Shown here one piece after another: positions 19,379-28,012 of a stretch of DNA of 64,000 nucleotides; the stretch's first letter is position 1; each line of letters begins with the position of its first letter. The notes under the pieces are model-generated. The model was not told the origin of the DNA. It saw only the letters and a list, made by a program, of their open reading frames with translations, and searched no databases. A program made the translations under genes and the position numbers. The stretch is taken from positions 1,364,001 through 1,428,000 of the forward strand of contig NZ_JBNAGA010000001.1 in the NCBI RefSeq assembly GCF_049800955.1, given 5' to 3'. Source of the DNA: JAKVBH01 sp049800955 (GTDB taxonomy: Bacteria > Pseudomonadota > Alphaproteobacteria > Rhodobacterales > Rhodobacteraceae).

Positions 19379-20383
19379 TCAGGCGTCGGCATAAATATCG
19401 GTCCAGAGCTCTTCGAGGGCGGGCTCGGGGCTTGTTCGAGCGAAATCCGCGCTCTTGTTCACGATTGCCTTGATCTCCTTGTCGATGGCCTTGAGGTCGT
19501 CCTCGGTCGCATGTTTGCCTTGCAAAAGCATCTCGCGCACATTTTCGATCGGATCGCGTTCATCGCGCATCTTCTGGACCTCCTCGCGTGTCCGGTACTT
19601 TGCCGGATCAGACATCGAATGGCCGCGGTAGCGATAGGTCTTGATTTCAAGGATATACGGCCCTTTTCCAGAGCGGCAGTGCGCCACGGCCTTTTCACCG
19701 GCCGCTTTGACCGCAAGAACATCCATGCCGTCGACCGCTTCGCCTGGAATGCCAAAGGCCTCGCCGCGCGTGTAAATGTCTGGAGTGGATGTGGAGCGCT
19801 GTTGGGAGGTGCCCATGGCGTACTGGTTGTTTTCGATGACGAAAACACACGGGAGCTGCCAGAGCGCGGCCATGTTGAAGGTTTCGTAGACCTGGCCCTG
19901 ATTGGCGGCGCCATCGCCGAAATAGGTGAAGGTGACTCGGCCATTGTCGTTGTATTTGTCTGCAAAAGCGAGGCCCGCGCCCAGCGGCACTTGCGCCGCA
20001 ACAATTCCGTGGCCCCCATAAAAATGCTTCTCTTTCGAGAACATGTGCATGGAGCCGCCTTTGCCTTTGGAATAGCCGCCCTCGCGACCTGTGAGCTCGG
20101 CCATGACACCATCGGGATCCATGCCGCAGGCCAGCATGTGTCCATGGTCACGGTAGGAGGTGATACGCTTGTCGCCCTCTTCAGCCGCCGCCTCGAGGCC
20201 AACAACAACGGCTTCCTGCCCGATGTAGAGATGGCAAAAGCCGCCGATCAGGCCCATGCCGTAAAGCTGCCCTGCCTTTTCCTCGAACCGGCGGATCAAT
20301 AGCATATCCCGGTAGTAGGATTTGAGCTCCTCGGCAGAGACATTCGGTTTGGCAGCCGATTTCGTTGCTTTGCGTGCGGCCAT
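19379..20383 (-). CDS. pdhA: Pyruvate dehydrogenase E1 alpha subunit
   Basis: A 334-aa protein with the TPP-binding motif GDGAANQGQVYETFN ending near VFVIENN, the conserved YRYRGHSMSDP loop that is a phosphorylation loop in mitochondrial homologues, and an early RRFEEKAGQLYG. It is the first gene of the operon pdhA, membrane protein, pdhB, pdhC. An 18-bp inverted repeat lies 24 bp upstream of the ATG. Confidence 0.96.
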   Translation of the reverse strand: MAARKATKSAAKPNVSAEELKSYYRDMLLIRRFEEKAGQLYGMGLIGGFCHLYIGQEAVVVGLEAAAEEGDKRITSYRDHGHMLACGMDPDGVMAELTGREGGYSKGKGGSMHMFSKEKHFYGGHGIVAAQVPLGAGLAFADKYNDNGRVTFTYFGDGAANQGQVYETFNMAALWQLPCVFVIENNQYAMGTSQQRSTSTPDIYTRGEAFGIPGEAVDGMDVLAVKAAGEKAVAHCRSGKGPYILEIKTYRYRGHSMSDPAKYRTREEVQKMRDERDPIENVREMLLQGKHATEDDLKAIDKEIKAIVNKSADFARTSPEPALEELWTDIYADA

Positions 20384-20406
20384 GTGCTCCTCCCGGGCTT
20401 AGGCGG

Positions 20407-20424
20407 TAGTTTAGCCTTAAACTA
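20407..20424. promoter_or_regulatory. Inverted repeat upstream of pdhA
   Basis: TAGTTTA (20407-20413) and TAAACTA (20418-20424) form perfect 7-bp arms with a GCCT spacer, AT-rich against a GC-rich background. It sits 24 bp upstream of the pdhA ATG, where a repressor would block transcription. No binding protein can be named from this sequence. Confidence 0.45.
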
Positions 20425-20509
20425 ACGCTAAAATGCTCTTTGGGGAAGAAAAGAATGCACTTGCGTGGCGCGACACGTCGTATCGCCGGAGGCACGGCTG
20501 AGAGAAGCG

Positions 20510-20809
20510 TTAACGAATGATCATTTCGTCGGCTCGGGCCATTCCAAGAATGTCGCGGGCCTGTTGGTCCAGCAGATCAAGGTCCAGATAATCATCCGAG
20601 AGCCGGCGCGTCAGGTTCTCCATGCGACGCACCTCGCCCAACAGCGCGTTGCGCTCGGCTTCGAGACGTGCAGCCTCATCGAGGATTTCGGCGCGGCGGA
20701 AGAGGCCGTAATCGCCTTGCACGGCGGCAAAGGTGAAATAGGCGCCCAACGTGAAGGCCACCGCAAACACAATGATAGGGGTCAGGTTCTGCCCTGCTTT
20801 CGTGCGCAT
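20510..20809 (-). CDS. FtsB/DivIC-type septum formation initiator
   Basis: A 99-aa bitopic protein. A short basic cytosolic N-terminus, one transmembrane helix (about 11-30) and a periplasmic coiled coil (about 38-80, EAARLEAERNALLGEVRRME) end in the LDLLDQQARDILGMARADE block typical of the DivIC/FtsB family. In E. coli FtsB joins FtsL and FtsQ at the division site. It lies between pgk and pdhA on the same strand; the flanking gaps (126 and 106 bp) hold no further gene. Confidence 0.87.
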   Translation of the reverse strand: MRTKAGQNLTPIIVFAVAFTLGAYFTFAAVQGDYGLFRRAEILDEAARLEAERNALLGEVRRMENLTRRLSDDYLDLDLLDQQARDILGMARADEMIIR

Positions 20810-20915
20810 GAATATCTACCTCAAGTCGTCTCTGACGGACGTTCCCTGCAGTATGACACAGCACGCCCGGCTTGTGAAACTATTTCCGGACCGCTTGAGG
20901 CTGAAAAGCGATGCT

Positions 20916-22112
20916 TCAGGACGCGTTGCTCAACGCGGCCACGCCTGGCAATTCCTTGCCTTCCATCCATTCGAGAAATGCGCCACCTGCCGTGGAGATA
21001 TAGGTGAAGCTGTCAGCCGCGCCTGCCTGGTTGAGCGCAGCCACCGTATCGCCACCGCCCGCGACGGAAACAAGCGCGCCAGAGGCGGACAAGGCGGCTG
21101 CCTCACGCGCGGCGGCGTTGGTCGCTGCGTCAAACGGCGTAATCTCGAAAGCGCCAAGAGGGCCATTCCAGATGAGCGTTTTGGAAGCTTTCAGCGCCTC
21201 GGAAATCCGCGCCACGGAGGCCGGGCCGGCATCGAGGATCATGGCGTCTTGCGGGCAGGCATCGACGGGCAGGGTTTCGTTGGGCGCATTGGCCTCAAAG
21301 GCGCGCGCGACAACGATGTCCGTGGGCAGCAGGATCGTGCAGCCCAGCGTTTGGGCTTTGGCCAGGATATCGGAGGCCGTCTCCGTCATGTCATGCTCGG
21401 CAAGCGATGTGCCGACGCCAATGCCTTGGGCGGCAAGGAAGGTGTTTGCCATGCCCCCGCCAATGACCAGCGTGTCGACCTTTTCAACGAGATTGCCCAG
21501 CAGATCGAGCTTCGTGGAGACTTTGGCGCCGCCAACAACCGCCGTGACCGGGCGTTCGGGCGTGCCAAGGGCGGCTTCCAGCGCCGAGAGCTCAGCCTGC
21601 ATCAAACGTCCCGCACAGCTTGGCAGATGCCGGGCGAGGCCTTCGGTTGAGGCATGGGCCCGGTGCGCGGCAGAGAAGGCGTCGTTGCAGTAGATATCGC
21701 CAAGCGCTGCCATCTGGAGGGCGAGGGCGGGATCGTTCTTTTCCTCTCCGGCGTGAAAGCGCGTGTTCTCAAGCAGCGCGATTTGGCCGGGTTGGAGCGC
21801 GTCCACCACGGCCTGCGCCGCGTCGCCCACACAATCAGCCGCAAAGACCACCGGTGCGCCAAGCGTGTCTTCCAGTGCCGGGACCAGGTGTTGCAAGCTC
21901 ATCTCGGCGACGCGCTGGCCCTTGGGGCGGCCAAAATGCGCAAGAAGGATAGGTTTGCCACCTGCGGCGAGAATATCGCGGATCGTGGGGGCAATGCGTT
22001 CGATCCGCGTTGCATCCGTCACGCGGCCTGCGTCCATGGGCACATTGATGTCCACACGGACCAACACGCGCTGTCCGCTCAATGTCATGTCGTCGAGAGT
22101 TTTCCAGCTCAT
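20916..22112 (-). CDS. pgk: Phosphoglycerate kinase
   Basis: A 398-aa protein of the usual bacterial length. It starts MSWKTLDDMTLSGQRVLVRV after an AGGAGA site and contains VRVDINVPMD, LLAHFGRPKG, AVVGGAKVSTKLDLL and the nucleotide-binding VAGGGDTVAAL. It interconverts 1,3-bisphosphoglycerate and 3-phosphoglycerate with ATP formation. The much longer open frame upstream runs antisense across the cyclophilin gene and was rejected. It diverges from the cyclophilin pair. Confidence 0.96.
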   Translation of the reverse strand: MSWKTLDDMTLSGQRVLVRVDINVPMDAGRVTDATRIERIAPTIRDILAAGGKPILLAHFGRPKGQRVAEMSLQHLVPALEDTLGAPVVFAADCVGDAAQAVVDALQPGQIALLENTRFHAGEEKNDPALALQMAALGDIYCNDAFSAAHRAHASTEGLARHLPSCAGRLMQAELSALEAALGTPERPVTAVVGGAKVSTKLDLLGNLVEKVDTLVIGGGMANTFLAAQGIGVGTSLAEHDMTETASDILAKAQTLGCTILLPTDIVVARAFEANAPNETLPVDACPQDAMILDAGPASVARISEALKASKTLIWNGPLGAFEITPFDAATNAAAREAAALSASGALVSVAGGGDTVAALNQAGAADSFTYISTAGGAFLEWMEGKELPGVAALSNAS

Positions 22113-22274
22113 GGGGGTCTCCTGTGGGCAGGTCGGGGTGTGCGTTGCGTGCAGGGTTTGGCCCTTCACTGCCCGGGCGTCAACCGGATTGCCGCGCTCT
22201 TTCGCCACCGGGCTTGCTTGTCGTTCGCGCAAGGGGGGCTTAGGTATGGGCCAAGACATCAACAGGAGAGCCAA

Positions 22275-22781
22275 ATGGCCGATATCAAAGACCCCGAAAA
22301 CACGATCATTGTGACGCTGAAAGGCGGAGATGTGACCATCGAGCTTTTGCCCGATGTTGCGCCCGAGCATTGCGCACGCATGAAAGAGCTCGTGCGGGAA
22401 GGGCAATACGACAATGTGGCCTTCCACCGGGTCATCGAGGGGTTCATGGCCCAGACCGGCGACGTGCAACACGGCGATATGGAAGATGGCTTCAACCTGC
22501 GCATGGCCGGGACGGGCGGCTCCGACAAGCCCGATCTTCCCGCCGAATTCTCCAAGCTGCCCCATGATCGTGGCACTTTGGGCGCCGCGCGCTCGGCCAA
22601 TCCCAATTCGGCCAATTCGCAGTTCTTCATCAACTTCTCGGACAACCATTTCCTCAATGGACAATATACGGTCTATGGCCGTGTGATCTCCGGTATGGAG
22701 CATGTCGACGCGATCACCCGGGGTGAGCCACCAGCCGAGCCCGATCGCATGATCAAATGCGTGGTGGCCTCCGATGCGTAA
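22275..22781 (+). CDS. ppiB: Cyclophilin-type peptidyl-prolyl isomerase, cytosolic
   Basis: A 168-aa single-domain cyclophilin with no signal peptide. Conserved blocks are VAFHRVIEGFMAQTGD, GSDKPDLPAEF, GAARSANPNSANSQFFI and HFLNGQYTVYGRV. It catalyses cis-trans isomerisation of prolyl peptide bonds during folding. An AGGAG site precedes the ATG at 22275. Its 3' end overlaps the start of a second, exported cyclophilin by 8 bp. Confidence 0.94.
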   Translation: MADIKDPENTIIVTLKGGDVTIELLPDVAPEHCARMKELVREGQYDNVAFHRVIEGFMAQTGDVQHGDMEDGFNLRMAGTGGSDKPDLPAEFSKLPHDRGTLGAARSANPNSANSQFFINFSDNHFLNGQYTVYGRVISGMEHVDAITRGEPPAEPDRMIKCVVASDA

Positions 22782-23325
22782 GGCTCTGATCGCAGCGTCC
22801 CTCTGTCTCGCAGGGCCTGCCTTTTCCGCGGGTCTCGAGATCGAGATTGCCGGAGAGGGGGCCAATGGGGTCGTCAAGGTTGATCTTCTCGAGGATGTGG
22901 CCCCCGGCCATGTGGAGCGGATCACAGCGCTGGCCGCGGATGGTCAGTACAATGATGTGGTGTTTCACCGGGTTATCGACGGTTTCATGGCGCAAACCGG
23001 CGACGTGCAATTCGGCAAGATGGGCGGCGATATGCGCATGGCCGGTCGGGGCGGGTCTGATCAACCCGACCTGGCGGCGGAATTCTCTGATGTGCCCTAC
23101 GAGCGTGGCGTCGTCGGGATGGCCCGGTCTCAGAGCCCTGACAGCGCGAATTCGCAATTCTTTATCATGTTCGCAGAAGGTGCCTTCCTCAACGGTCAAT
23201 ACACCGTCGTGGGCCGGGTAACAGAGGGCATGGATGTGGTGGATGCGATCAAGCGCGGCGAGGGCCGGAATGGCGCAGTGATCGGACAGCCTGACCGGAT
23301 GGTCACGGTCACGGTCACCGAGTAG
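22774..23325 (+). CDS. Cyclophilin-type peptidyl-prolyl isomerase, exported
   Basis: A 183-aa cyclophilin with a signal peptide (about 1-19, MRKALIAASLCLAGPAFSAG). The mature domain carries VVFHRVIDGFMAQTGD, GSDQPDLAAEF and SPDSANSQFFIMF, close to the upstream paralogue. It is therefore a periplasmic version that probably arose by tandem duplication. Its ATG lies inside the last codons of the first gene, so translation is coupled. A strong hairpin follows at 23379-23412. Confidence 0.92.
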   Translation: MRKALIAASLCLAGPAFSAGLEIEIAGEGANGVVKVDLLEDVAPGHVERITALAADGQYNDVVFHRVIDGFMAQTGDVQFGKMGGDMRMAGRGGSDQPDLAAEFSDVPYERGVVGMARSQSPDSANSQFFIMFAEGAFLNGQYTVVGRVTEGMDVVDAIKRGEGRNGAVIGQPDRMVTVTVTE

Positions 23326-23378
23326 CACCTGCATCGTCCTGCGCTGATGGCGATCCGCTAAAGGCGCTCGGAAACGAC

Positions 23379-23412
23379 AAAAGGCGTGCGGGCGAGGGCG
23401 CGCACGCCTTTT
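23379..23412 (+). terminator. Rho-independent-type terminator after the cyclophilin pair
   Basis: AAAAGGCGTGCG (23379-23390) pairs perfectly with CGCACGCCTTTT (23401-23412) across a 10-nt loop. The 3' arm ends in TTTT. It sits 53 bp after the second cyclophilin stop. Confidence 0.75.
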
Positions 23413-23481
23413 CACATCTGTGTCAGGCCTCTGGGCAGCGCGGCACTTTTGGGACAAGCTCTCTGCCAAAGGAGATGTCTC

Positions 23482-24447
23482 ATGCGACACGTGATCTTTG
23501 CAGCGGCAACAGCCGTGATAATGGCAGGGCAGGCGCTGGCCAGCCCGGATTTCTGGTCACGCGAATGGCCCAACACCAATTTCGAGAGGTCATCTGTCGA
23601 AAACTGGGTCGAGATCCTCTCGGGCGGGCCGCCCAAGGATGGCATCCCCGCAATTGACAATCCGACCTTTCAGAATGTCGCGGACAAGACCACCGTCGGC
23701 GCGCGCGAGCCCGTCATCACGGTCGAGATCGGGGATGACAATCGCGCCTATCCGATCCGGTATCTGACATGGCATGAGATTGTGAATGACACTGTCGGCG
23801 GTGTCCCCGTCGCTGTCACGTTTTGCCCGCTGTGCAATTCCGGCATCACGTTCGATCGCAGAACGCGGCACGGCGTCTTGAGCTTTGGTGTGTCCGGCAA
23901 GCTGCGCAACTCGGACATGATCATGTATGACCGCGAAACCGAGAGCTGGTGGCAGCAGGCGGTGGGTGAGGCCATTGTCGGAGATCTTTTGGGCACCGAG
24001 CTGGAGCAAATCCCGACATGGATGGAGAGCTGGGCGGAATTCAAAGCGCGCAACCCTGACGGTCTTGTCATGGCGCAGCCCGGGTATCCGCGCATGTATG
24101 GGGCCAACCCGTATCAAAACTACGATTCGTCCCATCGCCCGTTTCTGTATTCGGGAGAATTGCCCCCTCATGGCATCCCGGCGCTCATGCGGGTTGTGCG
24201 CGTGGGCGATCGCGCCTGGCCGTTGTCTCGCTTCGAGACGGCAACCGAGATTTCCGAGGCAGGCGTCAACCTCAGCTGGGCGCCCGGGCAAGCCTCGGCT
24301 CTGGACAGTCAGGACATCAACGCCGGGCGCGATGTTGGCACGATCCGGGTGCGCGATGCGCAGGGCCGCGATGTGGCCCATGACGTGATGTTTGCATTTG
24401 CCTTTCACGCGTTCTGGCCGGACGGGACGTGGATGATCGCCCGGTGA
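23482..24447 (+). CDS. DUF3179 domain protein, exported
   Basis: A 321-aa protein with a signal peptide (about 1-20, ending QALAS) and a DUF3179 domain across most of the mature part. Family blocks visible are GIPAIDNPTF, VTFCPLCNSGITFDR and the late DVMFAFAFHAFWPDG. The CPLC pair could bind metal or form a disulfide. DUF3179 proteins are secreted and have no established function. The start was set at the ATG after AGGAGATG; the longer open frame runs through the terminator hairpin. It appears monocistronic. Confidence 0.82.
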   Translation: MRHVIFAAATAVIMAGQALASPDFWSREWPNTNFERSSVENWVEILSGGPPKDGIPAIDNPTFQNVADKTTVGAREPVITVEIGDDNRAYPIRYLTWHEIVNDTVGGVPVAVTFCPLCNSGITFDRRTRHGVLSFGVSGKLRNSDMIMYDRETESWWQQAVGEAIVGDLLGTELEQIPTWMESWAEFKARNPDGLVMAQPGYPRMYGANPYQNYDSSHRPFLYSGELPPHGIPALMRVVRVGDRAWPLSRFETATEISEAGVNLSWAPGQASALDSQDINAGRDVGTIRVRDAQGRDVAHDVMFAFAFHAFWPDGTWMIAR

Positions 24448-24628
24448 TGTCCCTTGCGGCGGACAGTCCGCCGTGTGGTGCGCGATTGTTCACGCCTAGT
24501 CTCCAATCACACGCCAATAGTGGCAGAATTGCGGATAACCTAAGGTAAATGCGTCTTTTTTATGTCACCCGGTGTGAGCGATGTGTTAGTGAATTCATCA
24601 CTATGGTCTAACTCTCGAAGGGGAAAAG

Positions 24629-25246
24629 ATGTTTAACAAGTTACTCGGTTTAACGGTAGGTTTGAGCCTTGCTGGCCTTAGCGCCCAAGCTGCGATTGTG
24701 TCTGTCGGTCCAGGCGTTCAACAGATTGGCACGCCCACATCTGTCACGGACGATAATCCGGGCAGCGATGCCATCATCAAAGCATTCGACGAAATTCAAG
24801 GCTTGACGCTTGATGATGATCTCAGCGTTGACGGCGGGACAATCGTCGAAGGGACGCGCATCAACAGCCACATGGTCTTTGCCAACCGCGAGACGGGCTC
24901 TGCGCTGGTCAGATTGTCCGGGTCCGTCACATTCGATGGCATGATCCTTGGCGTGATTTCAAATACAGCTCAACTGGGCAACACCGATGCGTTGCTTGGT
25001 CCGGGCACCACATATGACACATTCACCGCGCGCGGCCTTGAGTTTGGGGGCGCAAATGGCGATGGCTATGAAGTGTCGGGCTCGGTCTTCACAGCCGATG
25101 AGTTCGTCATTACACAGCCGGGCGACTGGGTCCGCGTGATCACAGCCGCGACGATTCCTGTGCCTGCGTCGGCCGCGCTTTTGCCGATGGGCTTTGGCGC
25201 GCTGGTCGCCTTGCGTCGTCGCAAGAAGAAAGCCGACGCGGCCTGA
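24629..25246 (+). CDS. VPLPA-CTERM sorted secreted protein
   Basis: A 205-aa protein with an N-terminal signal peptide (cleavage near residue 21, LSAQA). The C-terminal tripartite tail has a motif IPVPASAALLP near residue 175, a hydrophobic helix (MGFGALVAL) and a basic cluster (RRRKKK). This is the VPLPA/PEP-CTERM sorting signal recognised by an exosortase, common in Rhodobacterales. The middle (22-170) is a beta-rich region with no Cys and no family I recognise. A Shine-Dalgarno GAAGGGG precedes the ATG. No exosortase lies in the window. Confidence 0.82.
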   Translation: MFNKLLGLTVGLSLAGLSAQAAIVSVGPGVQQIGTPTSVTDDNPGSDAIIKAFDEIQGLTLDDDLSVDGGTIVEGTRINSHMVFANRETGSALVRLSGSVTFDGMILGVISNTAQLGNTDALLGPGTTYDTFTARGLEFGGANGDGYEVSGSVFTADEFVITQPGDWVRVITAATIPVPASAALLPMGFGALVALRRRKKKADAA

Positions 25247-25280
25247 TCCGGGACGGCGGTTCACTAGGGTAAGAACCGAA

Positions 25281-25307
25281 AAAGGGCTCCGATTGGAGCC
25301 CTTTTTT
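25281..25307 (+). terminator. Rho-independent terminator after the VPLPA-CTERM gene
   Basis: AAAGGGCTCC (25281-25290) and GGAGCCCTTT (25295-25304) form a perfect 10-bp stem with a GATT loop and a run of six T (25302-25307) in and after the 3' arm. It is 34 bp past the stop codon and 44 bp before the convergent radical SAM gene's stop. Confidence 0.88.
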
Positions 25308-25350
25308 GTGCCTGACGTGTCGCGCCGTCGCAGTGCTGGTGTGGATCACC

Positions 25351-26298
25351 CTAGGCCGAGCAGCTCGCGCCACCCAGAACACAGAACTTGGCGCAATGCG
25401 GATGGTTCAGGCTCACCTCACGTTCGGCCTCTTCCAATGTCTCGCCAAGCTCAAACTGCGGATCATAGGGCAGAAGCGTGCAGGCCAGCACGGACGGTGC
25501 ATCGGCCCCTTTGCGTTTGACGACCATGCGCGAGCTTGAGCACATGACATCTTGCGGCGACTTGTTGAGAATACCCCAGCACGCAGTTGTGATTTCAGGC
25601 ACTTCAACGCGCATGTCCATCTCGGGGAAGAGAACCGTCATGCCCGGATTTTGCGCATCAATATCAAAACCTTCGCGCGCATAAAGCGCCGCATAGCCAT
25701 CCCGCGCATCGGCCTCACTCTCAGCCCAGACAATCCGGCCTGCCACGGCCATGCGCACCCCGGCATCACGCAGCCAGCGCATGCCTTCGAGCGTTTTCTC
25801 AAAAGCCCCCGCGCCGCGTTCCGCGTCATGGACCTCGGGTTGCCAGTGATCGAGGCTGATCCGCAGCGTGAGTTTGTCGCCATAGTCTTTCTGAAGGCGC
25901 TCCAAACCCGCAAGCATTCGTTTGCGCATCATCGGGCGCATGGCATTGGTCAGGATCAATGTCTCGTAGCCACGGGCGAGCGCCGCTTCGGCCATTTCGA
26001 TCATCTCCGGGTTCATGAAAGGCTCACCGCCCGTGAACGCGATCTCACGCACGCCCCATCCGCGCGCATCGAGTTGATCGAGGTAGCTCTCTACCTCCTT
26101 CCGCGTGATGTAGACCAACCGGTCATTATCGGGTGAGCTTTCAATATAGCAATTCGCGCAGGTGATATTGCACAGGGTGCCCGTATTGAACCAAAGAGTT
26201 TGAGGATTGCTGAGCGCGACTTTTGCCCGGGCTTCGCCTTTTGCTGTCAACTCAGGATCGATAAATTTGCCTTGGTTGGCATCGACCACATCTTTCAT
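25351..26298 (-). CDS. Radical SAM protein of unknown substrate
   Basis: A 315-aa protein with the CxxxCxxC cluster motif CNITCANC near residues 43-50, an ExxFTGGEPF block (EIAFTGGEPFMNPEM) and a C-terminal Cys-rich tail (CTLLPYD, then CAKFCVLGGASC), which suggests an auxiliary cluster or metal site. The chemistry is SAM cleavage to a 5'-deoxyadenosyl radical; the substrate cannot be named. The start was set at the ATG following AAGGAG. It diverges from zwf and no peptide precursor gene is adjacent. Confidence 0.83.
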   Translation of the reverse strand: MKDVVDANQGKFIDPELTAKGEARAKVALSNPQTLWFNTGTLCNITCANCYIESSPDNDRLVYITRKEVESYLDQLDARGWGVREIAFTGGEPFMNPEMIEMAEAALARGYETLILTNAMRPMMRKRMLAGLERLQKDYGDKLTLRISLDHWQPEVHDAERGAGAFEKTLEGMRWLRDAGVRMAVAGRIVWAESEADARDGYAALYAREGFDIDAQNPGMTVLFPEMDMRVEVPEITTACWGILNKSPQDVMCSSSRMVVKRKGADAPSVLACTLLPYDPQFELGETLEEAEREVSLNHPHCAKFCVLGGASCSA

Positions 26299-26441
26299 TA
26301 TCTGCTCCTTGCGCGTTGCGGCATTCTTAACTTGAGCGTTCTCGTTTTCCCAGCCTCCAAGCACCGGCGCACACCATTGTGAACTTGAATCTACCAGTGG
26401 ACATTGCGGGGAAGTGTGAGTAAACCGCATCCCAACCAAAG

Positions 26442-26453
26442 GTTAGCGCTAAC
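26442..26453. promoter_or_regulatory. Palindromic operator candidate upstream of zwf
   Basis: GTTAGCGCTAAC is a perfect 12-bp palindrome with a central CG, 32 bp before the zwf ATG and 143 bp before the divergent radical SAM gene. Palindromes of this form (TTAGCGCTAA) are typical of LacI-family operators. No lacI-type gene is in the window, so the regulator would be encoded elsewhere. Confidence 0.5.
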
Positions 26454-26485
26454 AGCGCAGCTGCATTGGAGCTGAGGGCAAAATA

Positions 26486-27940
26486 ATGGTGTCACGTGTC
26501 ATTCCCGTAGAATCGTTCGATCTGGTCATCTTTGGTGGCACAGGCGATCTTGCGCGCAGAAAGATTTTGCCGGGCCTGTTCCGACGGTTCTGTGCAGGGC
26601 AAATGCCTGAAGACGCACGGATTTTAGGGGCTGCACGCGCGGAGCTTGATGATGAGGGCTATCGCGAGTTTGTGCGGGACGCGATTGTCGAGTTTGACGG
26701 GGAACGCCCCAAGACATGCCCGAAGCTCGCGGAATTCCTTGCGACATTGGGCTACGTCACAACGGATGCGCGCGGTGAGGCGGGCTGGCCTGATCTCGCG
26801 GCGCGGCTGCGCGAGGGGCGGGTGCGGGCCTTCTATTTCTCTGTGGGGCCTGGTCTTTTTGGCGATATCGCGGAGCGTTTGCACCGCCACGGCATGGCGC
26901 CGCGCGACAGCCGGATCGTCGTGGAAAAGCCCTTTGGCCGGGATCTCGAAACAGCGCGTCAGCTGAACGCGACGCTTGCGGAGCATTTCAAGGAAGACCA
27001 GATTTACCGGATTGACCATTACCTCGGTAAGGAAACGGTCCAGAACCTGATGGCCGTTCGCTTCGGCAATATGCTCTTTGAGCCGCTCTGGAACAGCCAA
27101 TATGTCGATCACATCCAGATCACCGTGGCAGAGACTGTAGGAGTTGGCGGCCGTGGCGGCTATTACGACAAATCCGGCGCCATGCGGGATATGGTGCAAA
27201 ACCATCTGATGCAGCTGTTGTGCCTGATTGCGATGGAGCCACCGGCGAAGTTCGATCCCGATGCGGTGCGGGATGAAAAACTCAAGGTCATCCGCGCGCT
27301 CGAACCTGTTGAGCCGCATCACATCGTGCGCGGTCAATACGACGCGTCCGAAGAGGAGGGGTCCTACCGCGATCACGCGGAGAACCCGACGTCCAAGACC
27401 GAAAGCTTCATGGCGCTCAAAACCCATGTCTCCAACTGGCGGTGGGCGGGAACGCCGATCTATTTGCGCACAGGCAAGCGCATGAAGGCGCGCACATCCG
27501 AGATCGCCGTAGTCTTCAAGGATACGCCGCATTCCATCTTTGGCCCCGAAGCAGGGCAGCACCGCAATGTGCTGTCCATTCGATTGCAGCCCAACGAAGG
27601 CATTACACTTGGCGTGACGATCAAGGAGCCCGGCCCCGGGGGCATGCGCCTTGTAGACGTGCCTTTGGACATGACCTTTGCCGATGCGCTCGGACCGGAA
27701 GCGGAAGAAGTGCCCGATGCTTATGAGCGGCTGATCATGGATGTTATCCGTGGCAACCAGACGCTCTTTATGCGCGGCGATGAGGTGGAGGCGGCCTGGG
27801 CCTGGACGGATCCGATCATTCAGGGTTGGGAGGCGCGCGGCGATGTGCCAAAACTCTATGACAGCGGATCGAGCGGCCCGGAGGATGCCTTGATGCTGAT
27901 GCATCGCGATGGCCGCAAGTGGCGCGAGATCAAAGCGTAA
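26486..27940 (+). CDS. zwf: Glucose-6-phosphate 1-dehydrogenase
   Basis: A 484-aa protein of normal length. The N-terminal GGTGDLARRKILPGLF is the NADP-binding site; RIDHYLGKETVQNL carries the substrate-binding and catalytic His; the later RTGKRM block is conserved. It oxidises glucose-6-phosphate to 6-phosphogluconolactone. It heads zwf-pgl-pgi, the feed into the Entner-Doudoroff and oxidative pentose phosphate routes. A palindrome 32 bp upstream suggests repression by a LacI-type regulator. Confidence 0.96.
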   Translation: MVSRVIPVESFDLVIFGGTGDLARRKILPGLFRRFCAGQMPEDARILGAARAELDDEGYREFVRDAIVEFDGERPKTCPKLAEFLATLGYVTTDARGEAGWPDLAARLREGRVRAFYFSVGPGLFGDIAERLHRHGMAPRDSRIVVEKPFGRDLETARQLNATLAEHFKEDQIYRIDHYLGKETVQNLMAVRFGNMLFEPLWNSQYVDHIQITVAETVGVGGRGGYYDKSGAMRDMVQNHLMQLLCLIAMEPPAKFDPDAVRDEKLKVIRALEPVEPHHIVRGQYDASEEEGSYRDHAENPTSKTESFMALKTHVSNWRWAGTPIYLRTGKRMKARTSEIAVVFKDTPHSIFGPEAGQHRNVLSIRLQPNEGITLGVTIKEPGPGGMRLVDVPLDMTFADALGPEAEEVPDAYERLIMDVIRGNQTLFMRGDEVEAAWAWTDPIIQGWEARGDVPKLYDSGSSGPEDALMLMHRDGRKWREIKA

Positions 27941-28012
27941 TCGGCGGTTGAGACGGTTTGTGAGAACCGGTCGCATCCGATGAGCGTGGCCAAAGAGTGC
28001 AGGGGGAAGGGC

